The position numbers and the translations under genes are program-made. A stretch of DNA of 64,000 nt from Candidatus Roseilinea sp. (GTDB taxonomy: Bacteria > Chloroflexota > Anaerolineae > J036 > Brachytrichaceae): NCBI GenBank assembly GCA_026003755.1, contig BPHV01000005.1, forward strand, positions 62,001-126,000, written 5' to 3'. Positions 46,829-55,582 of this stretch are shown here, piece after piece (the first letter of the stretch is position 1; every line of letters begins with the position of its first letter). The notes under the pieces are model-generated. The model worked only from the letters and a program-made list of their open reading frames with translations. It made no database searches and was not told where the DNA came from.

Positions 46829-48229
46829 CTACAAGTATTTCTCGATTGCCCAGCCGCCTTCCCGAGCGATCGGCAATTGGGCCCCGTCTGCCTGAGGCAT
46901 GAAGACAAGTCTATTCTTCCCCGTAAGCGCGTCTACGACGTCACCCATACAATCGGCCAACGCAACGGGTCTGTTTAGGGCGCGGGCGATGTCCGTGGGC
47001 GATACGTCGTCTAGCGCAATGCCGTTGGGGTGGTCGAACATGATGCGCGGAAGGATGATCAGCTCCCCTGCGGCGCCGGTGAGTTGGCCGATGACGTCCT
47101 CGCCGCATAACAGGCCGGCGACGGTGATCGTTTCGCCTAGCCGCCGGTTCTTCACCGGCACGACGCGCAGCGGAACGCCAGTGGTTTGTGTAAACTCGCG
47201 CGCAGCCTTGGTTAAAACCGGCGCGAATAGGGTGCCCGTGACCAGTGTGGCGTCTCGGAATGGCGAGTCGAAAGTTGGAAGCCGAGAAGGTTCGGGCGCC
47301 GCTAATTCTGCGCGCCGCACGCGCTTCCATTCGTCGAGGAAATCGCGCACCATGCCCAAGCCGTTTTCTTGGAGCGCGAGGCCGTCGTAGGCGCGCTTGG
47401 GCGGCACACGGCGGCCGGTGACGAGATACCATTCGTCGGTTGCATACACGAAGCGGACGCCGAACGATCGGCGAAACTCGGCCTGCCAGGCCTCGACGCG
47501 TTTGAGCATGTCGGCGGCCTCTGCCTTCGTGTGCGGGCGATAGCCGTATTTGTGATGCTGGGTCAAGCCGACCGGCACCACGCTCACCGACATCACGTGG
47601 GGGTAGAGCGTCGCCAGTTGGCGCACGGTTTCTTCCAAGCGTTCGCCGTCGTTCAGCCCGGGCGTGACGACCACCTGGGTGTGCGTGGCAATGCCGTGGT
47701 CGGCCAGCCAGCGCAATTGCGCCATGATGTCCGGCGCATTGGGATTGCGCAGGCACTTGCGCCGCGTCTCCAGGTCGGTGGCGTGCACGCTCACGTAGAG
47801 CGGCGTCAGCCGTTGTTCGGCGATGCGCGCCCAGTCCTCGTCGCTCAGGTTGGTCAGCGTGACGAAGTGGCCGAACAGGAAGGAATAGCGATAGTCGTCG
47901 TCTTTGATGTAAAGCGCGCGGCGCATGCGGGGCGCGTTCTGCAACACGAAGCAAAACGGGCACAAGTTGTTGCAGCGCCGGATGTCAATGTCGAAGGTGG
48001 GGTGCTGGAAGGTGATGCCCAGGGACTGGCCGAAGTCGCGCTGCGCGGCGACTTCGTGTTCTACGCCGGCGCGCGCGAAGCGGAAGATCACGCGATCCTC
48101 TGCGCCGTAGAACTGCGCATCAATCACATCGCGCAGCCGGTGGCCGTTGATGGCGATCAGGTCGTCGCCAGCGCGCAATCCGGCGCGGTCGGCCAGGCTG
48201 CCCGGTTCAACAGATTGGATGATCCCCAT
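46829..48229 (-). CDS. DUF512 / PDZ-containing radical-SAM-like Fe-S protein
   Basis: A 466-residue protein: an N-terminal PDZ-like domain (VEPGSLADRAGLRAGDDLIA), then RRCNNLCPFCFVLQNAPRMR, the cysteine motif of this family, YIKDDDYRYSFLFGHF, VTLTNLSDEDW, TQVVVTPGLNDG and a long C-terminal DUF512 region (YATDEWYLVTGRRVPP, GTLFAPVL, LTGKNRLV). The family is widespread in Firmicutes, Cyanobacteria and Chloroflexota but has no firm function. It ends a minus-strand run scpB-rluB-cmk-plsC, 20 nt after plsC. Confidence 0.9.
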   Translation of the reverse strand: MGIIQSVEPGSLADRAGLRAGDDLIAINGHRLRDVIDAQFYGAEDRVIFRFARAGVEHEVAAQRDFGQSLGITFQHPTFDIDIRRCNNLCPFCFVLQNAPRMRRALYIKDDDYRYSFLFGHFVTLTNLSDEDWARIAEQRLTPLYVSVHATDLETRRKCLRNPNAPDIMAQLRWLADHGIATHTQVVVTPGLNDGERLEETVRQLATLYPHVMSVSVVPVGLTQHHKYGYRPHTKAEAADMLKRVEAWQAEFRRSFGVRFVYATDEWYLVTGRRVPPKRAYDGLALQENGLGMVRDFLDEWKRVRRAELAAPEPSRLPTFDSPFRDATLVTGTLFAPVLTKAAREFTQTTGVPLRVVPVKNRRLGETITVAGLLCGEDVIGQLTGAAGELIILPRIMFDHPNGIALDDVSPTDIARALNRPVALADCMGDVVDALTGKNRLVFMPQADGAQLPIAREGGWAIEKYL

Positions 48230-48249
48230 CGTCGCTCGGATGCGGCGCG

Positions 48250-48954
48250 TTACACGTCGGCGTAGACGCCGCGCATGGGCGCCGGCAAGATCGCGGCCAG
48301 TCGGCGCATCGCGTAGTCGGTCAGCTCCCGGAGCCGCTCGTGCGAGAGTTTCTCATGGCCCGGATCGAGCTTGAACGGCTCACCCAGGGTGATTGTAACT
48401 TCTGCCCGACGCAGCCTTTTGAGCGCGGGCAAGATCTCCGGCGTCCCGACGATGCCGGTGGGCACGACCCATGCGCCGGTGTGCGTCGCCAGAAAGGCCA
48501 GGCCTTCCTGCGCGTGAATCAATGCGCCGGTGTTGCTGCGCGTGCCTTCCGGCGCGATGAGCACGGCGCCGCCTGCGCGCAGCACTTCGGTCGCCGATTT
48601 GATCGCTTGCAGGTCCACCGCGCCGCGATGGACCGGGATTGCGCCGTAGGGTTCCACCAACCAGCGCACGCGCCAATCCTCGAAGGCTTCTACTTTGGCC
48701 ATCGGCGTGATCGGCCGGCCCAGCGCCGCCAGCACCACAAACGGATCGGCCCAGTGGATATGGTTGATCATCACGATCGCCCCGCCGGTCTTCGGCATGT
48801 GTTCCGGGTGGATGACGCGATGTCTCATGCCGAGCACGTACCAAGCGCGCAGCCAGCCGTTGTAGAGGCCGCGCAGCGGCGCGCGTTTGTTCCATTTCCA
48901 GCGCCGGGTGAACGTGGATTGTTTGCCGGGGGCGCGCATGGCGGATTGCGTCAT
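48250..48954 (-). CDS. plsC: 1-acyl-sn-glycerol-3-phosphate acyltransferase
   Basis: A 234-residue membrane-associated enzyme making phosphatidic acid. It carries the HX4D motif in INHIHWADPFV, then PMAKVEAFED, AIPVHRGAVD, and the substrate-binding FPEGTRS variant IAPEGTRSNTG. Start ATG 48954 overlaps the cmk stop by four bases (ATGA); the longer frame from 49080 would lie inside cmk. The cmk-plsC coupling is a classic arrangement. No N-terminal transmembrane anchor is obvious. Confidence 0.92.
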   Translation of the reverse strand: MTQSAMRAPGKQSTFTRRWKWNKRAPLRGLYNGWLRAWYVLGMRHRVIHPEHMPKTGGAIVMINHIHWADPFVVLAALGRPITPMAKVEAFEDWRVRWLVEPYGAIPVHRGAVDLQAIKSATEVLRAGGAVLIAPEGTRSNTGALIHAQEGLAFLATHTGAWVVPTGIVGTPEILPALKRLRRAEVTITLGEPFKLDPGHEKLSHERLRELTDYAMRRLAAILPAPMRGVYADV

Positions 48955-49712
48955 CGGTCGTTCTCCGGTGTGACGGCGACGCCGGCCGGCTGCGCCTGTG
49001 TGACCGAGCGGGCGGCGTTCTGTTCGGCCACGAGTGAGATCACCCGGGCGAGCGTCTCGTCGGCGTCCAGGTGTGTGCAATCCACGATGAAGGCGTCCTG
49101 CGCCGGGCGGAGCGGCGAAGTGGCCCGCGAAAGGTCCAGTTCGTCGCGCTGCTTCATGCTGTTCAGCACATCGGCATAGCTGCTCGGCGTGCCACGACTT
49201 TCTAACTCGCGATAGCGCCGCCAGGCGCGCGCCTCCAGGCTGGCATCCAGGTAGATCTTCAGGTCGGCGTCCGGCATGACCACCGTGCCGATGTCGCGGC
49301 CGACCATCACCAGGTTGCCGTCGCGCGCGATGCGCCGCTGCTGGGCGACCATCGCCTGGCGCACGCGCGGAAAGGCCGACACAACGGACACCGCAGCGTC
49401 TACGTCCGGTCGCCGGATGGCCCAGGTCACGTCCTGGCCGTCCAGGCGAACGGTGTATTGCCGGCCGTCGTCCACGCGCGGCGGCAAGACCTCAATCAAG
49501 ACGTTTTCGGCGAGCTGCGACACGGCGTCTTCGTCATCCGGCGCAATCTGGCGTTGCAACGCCGCCAGCGTCACCGCGCGATACATGACGCCGGTGTCGA
49601 AATACAAAAACCCCAGGTGCTTGGCCAGCCCCAGGCCGATGGTGCTCTTGCCCGCGCCGGCCGGGCCGTCAATCGCGATTGTGCGGATGGGGCGGTTGGG
49701 TGAGTCTGCCAT
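48951..49712 (-). CDS. cmk: Cytidylate kinase
   Basis: A 253-residue CMP/dCMP kinase. P-loop IDGPAGAGKSTIGLGLAK, YFDTGVMYRAVTLAAL, the central NMP-binding insert, VMVGRDIGTVVMPDADLKIYL and RAWRRYRELESRG are all family signatures. The C-terminal ~20 residues are an unconserved tail. The start lies 44 nt inside the rluB reading frame, and its stop overlaps plsC. Part of the scpB-rluB-cmk-plsC run. Confidence 0.95.
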   Translation of the reverse strand: MADSPNRPIRTIAIDGPAGAGKSTIGLGLAKHLGFLYFDTGVMYRAVTLAALQRQIAPDDEDAVSQLAENVLIEVLPPRVDDGRQYTVRLDGQDVTWAIRRPDVDAAVSVVSAFPRVRQAMVAQQRRIARDGNLVMVGRDIGTVVMPDADLKIYLDASLEARAWRRYRELESRGTPSSYADVLNSMKQRDELDLSRATSPLRPAQDAFIVDCTHLDADETLARVISLVAEQNAARSVTQAQPAGVAVTPENDR

Positions 49713-50439
49713 CGGTGCTGTGTCGCGCCAGCGCTGCCACTTCGCCGACCGTCAGCCTGCGCCACTGACCCGATTCTAAACCACCCAGCGTCACGCATCC
49801 AACGCGCACCCGGATCAGTCGGAGCACCGGATGGCCGAGCAACCCGGCGACTCGGCGGATTTGTCGCTTGCGCCCCTCGCGCATGACGACGCGCAGCCAG
49901 ACGCCCCCCCTCGCCTCTGGGGGGACGTCGGGTTGAGGGCGCAGCACTTGCACGTCGGCGGGCGCCGTGAGCGCAGTCTCGCCCGGCAGCAACACGCCCG
50001 ATCGCCACCGTTGCAGCGCCGTTTCGCTCGGCCGACCGGCTACGAGGACGTGATATTCTTTCTCGTGCTCGAATTTGGGGTGAGTCAGCCGGTAGGCGAA
50101 TTCCCCATCGTTGGTGAGCAGAATCAAGCCGCTGCTGTCCTTATCCAGCCGGCCTACGGCAAACAGCCGCTGTGGGACCCGAACGAGGTCGAAGACCGTT
50201 TTGTTGCGTGGGTTGCTGCGGTCGGAAGCGTAGCCGACCGGTTTGTGCAAGGCGATGTAGACCTTCTCCTCCGGCGGGGCGATGGGTTTGCCGTCTAGGC
50301 GCACGTCGTCGCCAGGCGAGACGGTGGCGCCGAGTTGAGCAACCTGGCCGTTGACGGTGACCCGCCCGGCGACGATCAGCGCTTCGCACTTGCGCCGCGC
50401 GCCGAAGCCCGACTGAGCGAGCAACTTTTGCAGGCGCAT
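49669..50439 (-). CDS. rluB: Pseudouridine synthase, RsuA/RluB family
   Basis: A 256-residue rRNA modification enzyme. The N-terminal S4 RNA-binding domain (MRLQKLLAQSGFGARRKCE) is followed by KVYIALHKPVGYAS, the catalytic-Asp motif GRLDKDSSGLILLTNDG and EGRKRQIRRVAGLLGHPV. It would modify a large- or small-subunit rRNA uridine; its place between scpB and cmk favours RluB. Ten bases or fewer separate it from scpB. The C-terminal tail is Pro/His-rich and overlaps the cmk start. Confidence 0.93.
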   Translation of the reverse strand: MRLQKLLAQSGFGARRKCEALIVAGRVTVNGQVAQLGATVSPGDDVRLDGKPIAPPEEKVYIALHKPVGYASDRSNPRNKTVFDLVRVPQRLFAVGRLDKDSSGLILLTNDGEFAYRLTHPKFEHEKEYHVLVAGRPSETALQRWRSGVLLPGETALTAPADVQVLRPQPDVPPEARGGVWLRVVMREGRKRQIRRVAGLLGHPVLRLIRVRVGCVTLGGLESGQWRRLTVGEVAALARHSTDGRLTQPPHPHNRD

Positions 50440-50448
50440 CGTTCGAGG

Positions 50449-51132
50449 CTAACGGTCAGCGTCCAGAGTTGGCGGCGTTGCAGGGGCGGCGGCGGGCTCG
50501 GAAGTGGAAGTGGAAGCGCCGGCCGCCGTTTCCTGCGCGGCGCGTGAGAGCGGCAGGGCGTCCAGCCTTTCAACCGGCGGCAGCTCGTGCACGCCGCGCA
50601 GCCCGAAATGGTTGAGGAAATCGAACGACACGCCATAGCGCATGGGATGTCCCACGGTATCGGCGCGGCCTAACTCTTGCACCAGGTTGCGGGCAAGCAA
50701 CGTGTTGATCACGCCGTCGCAGTTCACGCCACGGATCGCCTCCAACTGCGGCTTGGTGATCGGTTGGTTGTAGGCGATGATGGCGAGCGTCTCCAGCGCT
50801 GCTTGCGAAAGGCGATTCCCCTCTTCCAAACCCAGGAATTTCTGGATGCGTGCGCCCATCTCGGGCGCAGTGACCAGCCGCACGCGGTTGCCCAGACGTT
50901 GCAGGCGGATGCCGCGCGCCTGGTATTGGGCGGAGAGTTCTTCGAGCGCAGCCTCGATCTCGCCAGGCGTCGCGTCAAGCGCTGCGGCAAGCGCGTTGAG
51001 CGTCGCGGGTTCACTCGCCACGTAGAGCAAGCTTTCGAGCTGTGCAGCCAACGAAAGTGGAAAGGGCACCTCGGCGGGGGCGGCCTCGGCCGCAGTTGAG
51101 ACGACGACGGTGACGGGTTCGCAGGTTTCCAT
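50449..51132 (-). CDS. scpB: Segregation and condensation protein B
   Basis: A 227-residue winged-helix partner of the SMC complex. Conserved: LAAQLESLLYVASEPATL, LVTAPEMGARIQKFLG, LSQAALETLAIIAYNQPITKPQ cut across two helices, IRGVNCDGVINTLLARNLV and the MRYGVSFDFLNHFGL end. Residues 180-227 are an Ala/Ser/Thr-rich tail. The usual upstream partner scpA is absent; an AmaP-like gene precedes it instead. Start ATG 51132 is followed by a ~25-residue acidic leader. Confidence 0.93.
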   Translation of the reverse strand: METCEPVTVVVSTAAEAAPAEVPFPLSLAAQLESLLYVASEPATLNALAAALDATPGEIEAALEELSAQYQARGIRLQRLGNRVRLVTAPEMGARIQKFLGLEEGNRLSQAALETLAIIAYNQPITKPQLEAIRGVNCDGVINTLLARNLVQELGRADTVGHPMRYGVSFDFLNHFGLRGVHELPPVERLDALPLSRAAQETAAGASTSTSEPAAAPATPPTLDADR

Positions 51133-51153
51133 CGTGTGCTGTGCGGCGCAGCG

Positions 51154-51870
51154 TCAGGCTGGCTGCCGTGGTTCGGGATCGTGGCTATCAGGCGGCGTGC
51201 GCTCCAGCTCCGTCGCCGCAGGCGGCAGATAGGGCGTCTCTTCCTCGGACAGGATCGGCGTCGGCGGAAGCGCAGGGGCGGGCGCAGGCTGCGCGGGAAC
51301 CGGCAGCGGTTTGGCGATGACGGGCCTGCCCGCTTTGGCCTTGATAGCCACCTGCGGCTTACCGGCCAGCCGGAGCCCGAGCTGATCTTGTACGACCTGC
51401 CGCGCGACCGCGGCCACCTCTTCGGCTTTGGCGACGAGGTCCAACTCTTTCGTCACGGACACGTCCAGGCTCAGTTCAACGGTCCGGTTGCGGCCGGTGG
51501 CGCGCACTCTGGATTCGAGCACGCCGGCGATGGCGTCCACTTGTTCCTTCACCTTTTCTTGCACGGCCGCGGTGCTGATGCGGATGGTGCTGCCGCCGGT
51601 GTAGCGAGCAATTTCGATGGTGCGCGATCCGGGTCGGCGCAATTCCCACCACAGCAGCAAACCGATCAGGGCCACCCAAACGATCGCCAGGATCAGGCGC
51701 ACGAGCACGCGCCCGGTATCCGAATATGCGGCGAATACGGTGCCGCGAAACCAGTGAGCAATGGCCTGCATCAGGGCGAGGAAGCCGGCCGGCGTCACCA
51801 GCGCGAATGCGCCGAGGACGAGCAGCATGCTCAGCATGGCGATGACAAAGACGCGGTTAAACGTGTTCAT
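51154..51870 (-). CDS. AmaP/Asp23-like membrane protein
   Basis: About 238 residues: two N-terminal helices (FVIAMLSMLLVLGAFALV; LVRLILAIVWVALIGLLLWW), then a soluble domain with TIRISTAAVQEKVKEQVDAI and VELSLDVSVTKELDLVAKAE, close to the Asp23/Gls24 fold, and a Pro-rich tail. In Firmicutes AmaP anchors alkaline-shock protein Asp23 to the membrane and contributes to envelope stress tolerance. The start could also be 51885 or 51906. Divergent from corA. Confidence 0.65.
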   Translation of the reverse strand: MNTFNRVFVIAMLSMLLVLGAFALVTPAGFLALMQAIAHWFRGTVFAAYSDTGRVLVRLILAIVWVALIGLLLWWELRRPGSRTIEIARYTGGSTIRISTAAVQEKVKEQVDAIAGVLESRVRATGRNRTVELSLDVSVTKELDLVAKAEEVAAVARQVVQDQLGLRLAGKPQVAIKAKAGRPVIAKPLPVPAQPAPAPALPPTPILSEEETPYLPPAATELERTPPDSHDPEPRQPA

Positions 51871-51951
51871 AGTCGCATGCGCCATCGCGAGCGCGAGAGA
51901 CGACACTGTGCATTGTAGTATCTATTTTCGCCGGGACGATAATTCGCTGCT

Positions 51952-52953
51952 ATGGTGCGCGTGTTATGCGGTGATGGTCAAAGCCCGCCCGCCGAGTATC
52001 CCGGCGACGTGGACATTCGAAGACTGATCGCCGATCCATCCAACGTGTTATGGGTGGACGTCTACGACCCAGAAGATGAGAACGGGGCACATCCTGAAGC
52101 CCTGCACATCCTGCATGACGTGTTTGAGTTTCATCCGCTGGCGATCGAGGATGCCTTGGTCGAAAGCCATGCGCCCAAGGTGGATGATTGGGGATCGTAT
52201 CTCTACATCGTCCTGCATGCCGTTCATTTCGAGCGCGGCAAGGAGCAATTGGAGACGCGCGAACTCGACATCTTCGTCGGTCCGAACTACCTGGTGACGT
52301 ATCGGACGGAAGCAGTCCGCGCCCTGGAACAACAATGGCGCATCACCCAGCGCGATGCGCGCCATACCCGTCGCGGCGTGGACTACTTGCTGTATGAGCT
52401 CTGTGACGCCATCGCGACCGATTACTTGCCGGTGATGGATGCGATGGATGAAGCCGTGGATTCGCTGCAAGACGAGGTGTTTGAACGCACGGACGCGCAC
52501 CTGGTCGAACGCATCTTCAGGCTCAAGCGTGCCGTGCTGAATTTGCGGCGCGTGCTCAGCCCACAACGCGAGGTGCTCAACAAGCTCTCGCGCGGCGACT
52601 TCGTAGTCATAGACAACAAGGACCGCGTGTATTTTCGTGATGTGTATGACCACTTTGTGCGCCTGGTGGACTTGAACGAGTCGCTGCGCGACGTGGTGAG
52701 CGGCGTGCTCGACACCTATCTATCGGTCGCCGCCAATCGCACCAACGCCATCATGAAGACGTTGACGATCGTGTCGCTGATGTTTCTGCCGCTGACGTTC
52801 CTTACCGGCTTCTTCGGCATGAATTTCTTCGGCGGCAGCATCGAGTTGATCTTCGAGACAAACCCCTGGTTGTTCTTTCTCGCCGGCATGTTGATGATGA
52901 TTGGGATGCCGCTGGCCATGCTGTTGTATATTCGCCGACGTGGCTGGTGGTGA
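51952..52953 (+). CDS. corA: CorA-type Mg2+/Co2+ transporter
   Basis: A 333-residue pentameric metal channel. The N-terminal cytoplasmic domain contains LWVDVYDPEDEN and FEFHPLAIEDALVESHAPKVDD, followed by a long stalk helix, and the C-terminus has two helices around the GMN selectivity motif (LTGFFGMNFFGG). The short acidic loop after GMN is replaced by SIELIFETNP. The next gene begins before its stop (14-nt overlap). Confidence 0.94.
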   Translation: MVRVLCGDGQSPPAEYPGDVDIRRLIADPSNVLWVDVYDPEDENGAHPEALHILHDVFEFHPLAIEDALVESHAPKVDDWGSYLYIVLHAVHFERGKEQLETRELDIFVGPNYLVTYRTEAVRALEQQWRITQRDARHTRRGVDYLLYELCDAIATDYLPVMDAMDEAVDSLQDEVFERTDAHLVERIFRLKRAVLNLRRVLSPQREVLNKLSRGDFVVIDNKDRVYFRDVYDHFVRLVDLNESLRDVVSGVLDTYLSVAANRTNAIMKTLTIVSLMFLPLTFLTGFFGMNFFGGSIELIFETNPWLFFLAGMLMMIGMPLAMLLYIRRRGWW

Positions 52954-53854
52954 CGCCCTCGCTCGCGCGCTCGATGGGTTTGCCGCAGCCTGCTACCGTC
53001 TGCGGCAAAGCAACCTCGCCCGCTGGGCGTTCATCCTGCTCGTCGCCGTCGCACTCGGCCTCATGCTCTTCGCTCGCCCAGGGCAGCTCGAAAATCAGAC
53101 CGTCCGCGATGTCGCCATCGGCGACATCTCGATAGCTAGCGTTAACACCTATGTGCGCGTCAGCGGCATCCTCGACCCGACCGGCGCCTATCGCACCCGC
53201 TACAACCTGGGCGGGTTCGAGTGGTATGGCAGCCGTTACGTTCCGCTGATGGCGCCGGGCACGTCCGATGCGATCTGGGTCGCCGATGAAAATCTCCCCG
53301 CGCGCGATTCTGCGGGATACGTCACGCTGGTTGCGCAAGTGATGATGGGGCAGGGGATGCAACAGCCGGTGCTTTATCTTCAGGTCGGCTATCCGCCGAA
53401 CGTCGTGCTCGCGAATCTGCTCTCTCGGCTGGGTGCGATGCTGTTGATCGTGTTAATGGCCGCGGCGTTCATCGGGCGACTGGTCGAGCGCCTGGACTAT
53501 GCGATCCCGCTACCTTGGAGCGCCGGCCTGGCTGCGAATCCGCCGGCGCTGCTATGGTTCGGCGCGCTGGGCCGCCCATTCGACGATCTGGTATTGCGCA
53601 GCGTCCCGGCGCGATTCAGCGCCACGCCCCACGAGGCGCGTTTCGAGTCCACGGATTCGGCCAGCCCGTGGTCGGTCGCCATCCGACGGCTGAGGCAGGT
53701 GCAACTCTTCGATGTGGCGACGCAGTATGGCGGCATGCCGGCGGCTCGCCTGCGCTTCGAGGACGAGCGCGGTCTTCAACGGCATGGGGTGATCGCCGCC
53801 GGTTCGGTCGAGTCGCGCGACGCTATCCTGCATGTGCTCAGCCTGATTCGCTGA
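52940..53854 (+). CDS. Hypothetical membrane protein with two helices
   Basis: About 304 residues from GTG 52940, which overlaps the corA stop; upstream codons to 52901 are unlikely to be used. A helix at ~25-45 (WAFILLVAVALGLMLFA), an extracytoplasmic beta-rich domain of ~100 residues (IASVNTYVRVSGILDPTGAY, NLGGFEWYGSRYVPLMAPG), a second helix (LGAMLLIVLMAAAFIGRLV) and a cytoplasmic C-terminal part. Probably co-translated with corA. I do not recognise the family. Converges with the M23 gene, 17 nt between stops. Confidence 0.6.
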   Translation: MAGGDALARALDGFAAACYRLRQSNLARWAFILLVAVALGLMLFARPGQLENQTVRDVAIGDISIASVNTYVRVSGILDPTGAYRTRYNLGGFEWYGSRYVPLMAPGTSDAIWVADENLPARDSAGYVTLVAQVMMGQGMQQPVLYLQVGYPPNVVLANLLSRLGAMLLIVLMAAAFIGRLVERLDYAIPLPWSAGLAANPPALLWFGALGRPFDDLVLRSVPARFSATPHEARFESTDSASPWSVAIRRLRQVQLFDVATQYGGMPAARLRFEDERGLQRHGVIAAGSVESRDAILHVLSLIR

Positions 53855-53871
53855 TGCCGCCGGCGGTGCGC

Positions 53872-55401
53872 TCACCGCATGATGCCGTTTAGGTCGGGAC
53901 GCTTGCACTGGCACGGCTCGCGCCTCAGGTCCCCCCGCACCAGTGCGCCGTCGTATTCGCGCGGGCCTTCCACGGCAGCCCAGCCCTCCAGATTGAACGG
54001 CGTCGCGCCTTGCGCATTGATCCATTCGCCGTTGTACTTGCGCGCCAGGTGGAGGTGAGCCGCTTGCGCTAGCCCACCCTCGCATGAAGGATGGCCGATC
54101 GGGTCGCCAGCCTTGACCTGCGCGCCGACAGGGACGCGCTCCCGACTGCCGATGTGCAGATACAACACGCTCCAGCCGATGCGCTCGTCGCCGCCGGGGT
54201 CGAGCGACTGGACGACCTCACCGCGCGCGCTGCGCGCGATGATGCCGTCGGCCACAGCCGTTACCCAGTCCTGCAGTTCGGTGCAGCCGGCTACGTTGGC
54301 CGACGTGAAATCGAGCGCGCCCCAGGGGGTGCCTGGACCCCAGGCGCTATGCGGTCCGCCGGTGAAGTACCACATCTCGCCCTGGCGCCAAGGCAGCGCC
54401 AAGGGCGGTTGACGAAGGTCTGCAGGGATAAGCGGGCCGAAATCGTATTGCCAGGGATTGCCGAAGAGCCGCCGATAGGTGCGCATGAACGCGCGTTCGC
54501 CGTCGCTTTCAGCGATGGCCGGCCAGTCTGAGATCGTGCTGATCGCTGCCAGGTAGTTCTGCAGTCCGGCTGTGCCGGCATTCACCCCGGAGCCGATGGC
54601 GAGGTAAGCGCCGTCATCCAGCCGCACATAGCCGCGTGTGTTCAAGCGCCAACCATAATAGCCTTCGTTCAGGCGGAGCGCAGCCCAGTTCAACTGCACG
54701 TTCAGCCCTTCCAAGTTCGTGCGCTTATAGCCGAGCGGGTAGCGCAGTTGAGCCTCGGTCGGTTGCGCCTGCGTCACCCATCCGCCCACGTATTCCAGCG
54801 CAGCCAGCAGGACGCGCGGGTGCACGCTGAACTGTTCGGCCACGCGCTCCACGATCTGCGCTCCGGTCAGCAACTCTCCGGCGACGACTTCGGTATAGCG
54901 GCTGAGGTAGCCGCCCTGCCGCGCGATGAAGGCGCCCGCGTCAAACGCGGCCGCCGTTGGGCCGTTGACCAGTTCGCTATCGGGGATCAGCTTGATGGAC
55001 GGCGCGCGCCCCTCGATCTGGCGACGGATGAGAAGTTGCTGGCCAACCTGTAGGGCGTTTGGATTGCGCAGGCCGTTCAGTCGCTGCAATTCTTCCGGCG
55101 TCGTGCCGGTGGCGTATGCAATGCCGACGAGCGTGTCGCCGCGTCGCACGGTATAGGTGAGGGTCAATACGCTGCCCGATTGGACGGGACGCGGCGGGTC
55201 GAGTGTGGGCGTGCCGATGGGGATCGGATGTCGCGTTGCAGTGGGTGTCGGCGTCGGCGACTGCGTCGCGCCGGACTGGATGGTAGCCCAGATGGCCGGC
55301 GTCGGATCGCGGGTGGTCGTTTCGGGGGACGGTTCGCCGGCGCAGGCGAGGAGGAGCGTCGCGCATGCGACGCTGCAAGCCAAACTGATCCGAGGTTTCA
55401 T
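53872..55401 (-). CDS. LysM and M23 peptidase-like lipoprotein
   Basis: A 509-residue exported protein. Lipobox LLLACAGE (Cys20), then a Thr/Pro spacer (PTPTPTATRHP), a LysM domain (YTVRRGDTLVGIAYATGTTP...LNGLRNP about 85-130), a helical middle region of ~170 residues and a C-terminal M23-type domain with HSAWGPGTPWGALDF, AVADGIIARSARGEVV, VLYLHIGSRERV and AAHLHLAR (HxH zinc ligands). It probably binds and trims peptidoglycan at the cell surface; the long spacing between first His and Asp is atypical for M23. Confidence 0.85.
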   Translation of the reverse strand: MKPRISLACSVACATLLLACAGEPSPETTTRDPTPAIWATIQSGATQSPTPTPTATRHPIPIGTPTLDPPRPVQSGSVLTLTYTVRRGDTLVGIAYATGTTPEELQRLNGLRNPNALQVGQQLLIRRQIEGRAPSIKLIPDSELVNGPTAAAFDAGAFIARQGGYLSRYTEVVAGELLTGAQIVERVAEQFSVHPRVLLAALEYVGGWVTQAQPTEAQLRYPLGYKRTNLEGLNVQLNWAALRLNEGYYGWRLNTRGYVRLDDGAYLAIGSGVNAGTAGLQNYLAAISTISDWPAIAESDGERAFMRTYRRLFGNPWQYDFGPLIPADLRQPPLALPWRQGEMWYFTGGPHSAWGPGTPWGALDFTSANVAGCTELQDWVTAVADGIIARSARGEVVQSLDPGGDERIGWSVLYLHIGSRERVPVGAQVKAGDPIGHPSCEGGLAQAAHLHLARKYNGEWINAQGATPFNLEGWAAVEGPREYDGALVRGDLRREPCQCKRPDLNGIMR

Positions 55402-55419
55402 CTGAACACATTATTCCAT

Positions 55420-55449
55420 GCGCTTCGCGCGCAGCCCAGCGCGAAGCGC
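55420..55449. repeat. 11-bp inverted repeat between divergent genes
   Basis: GCGCTTCGCGC (55420-55430), eight-base loop, GCGCGAAGCGC (55439-55449). It sits 19 nt upstream of the M23 lipoprotein start and 133 nt upstream of the thioredoxin-like gene. It could be an operator or simply a structured GC element. Confidence 0.4.
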
Positions 55450-55582
55450 GCGATTCTGGGATGCTGGCCGTCGCTCCTGTAGCGCGCCCCTCTTGTCCTC
55501 AGCGCGCGTGCGGCGCCGGGATTGGGTCAGTTTGCACAAGTACATTCGACTATACTCATCATGCTCTCATCCAAGATCAGCG

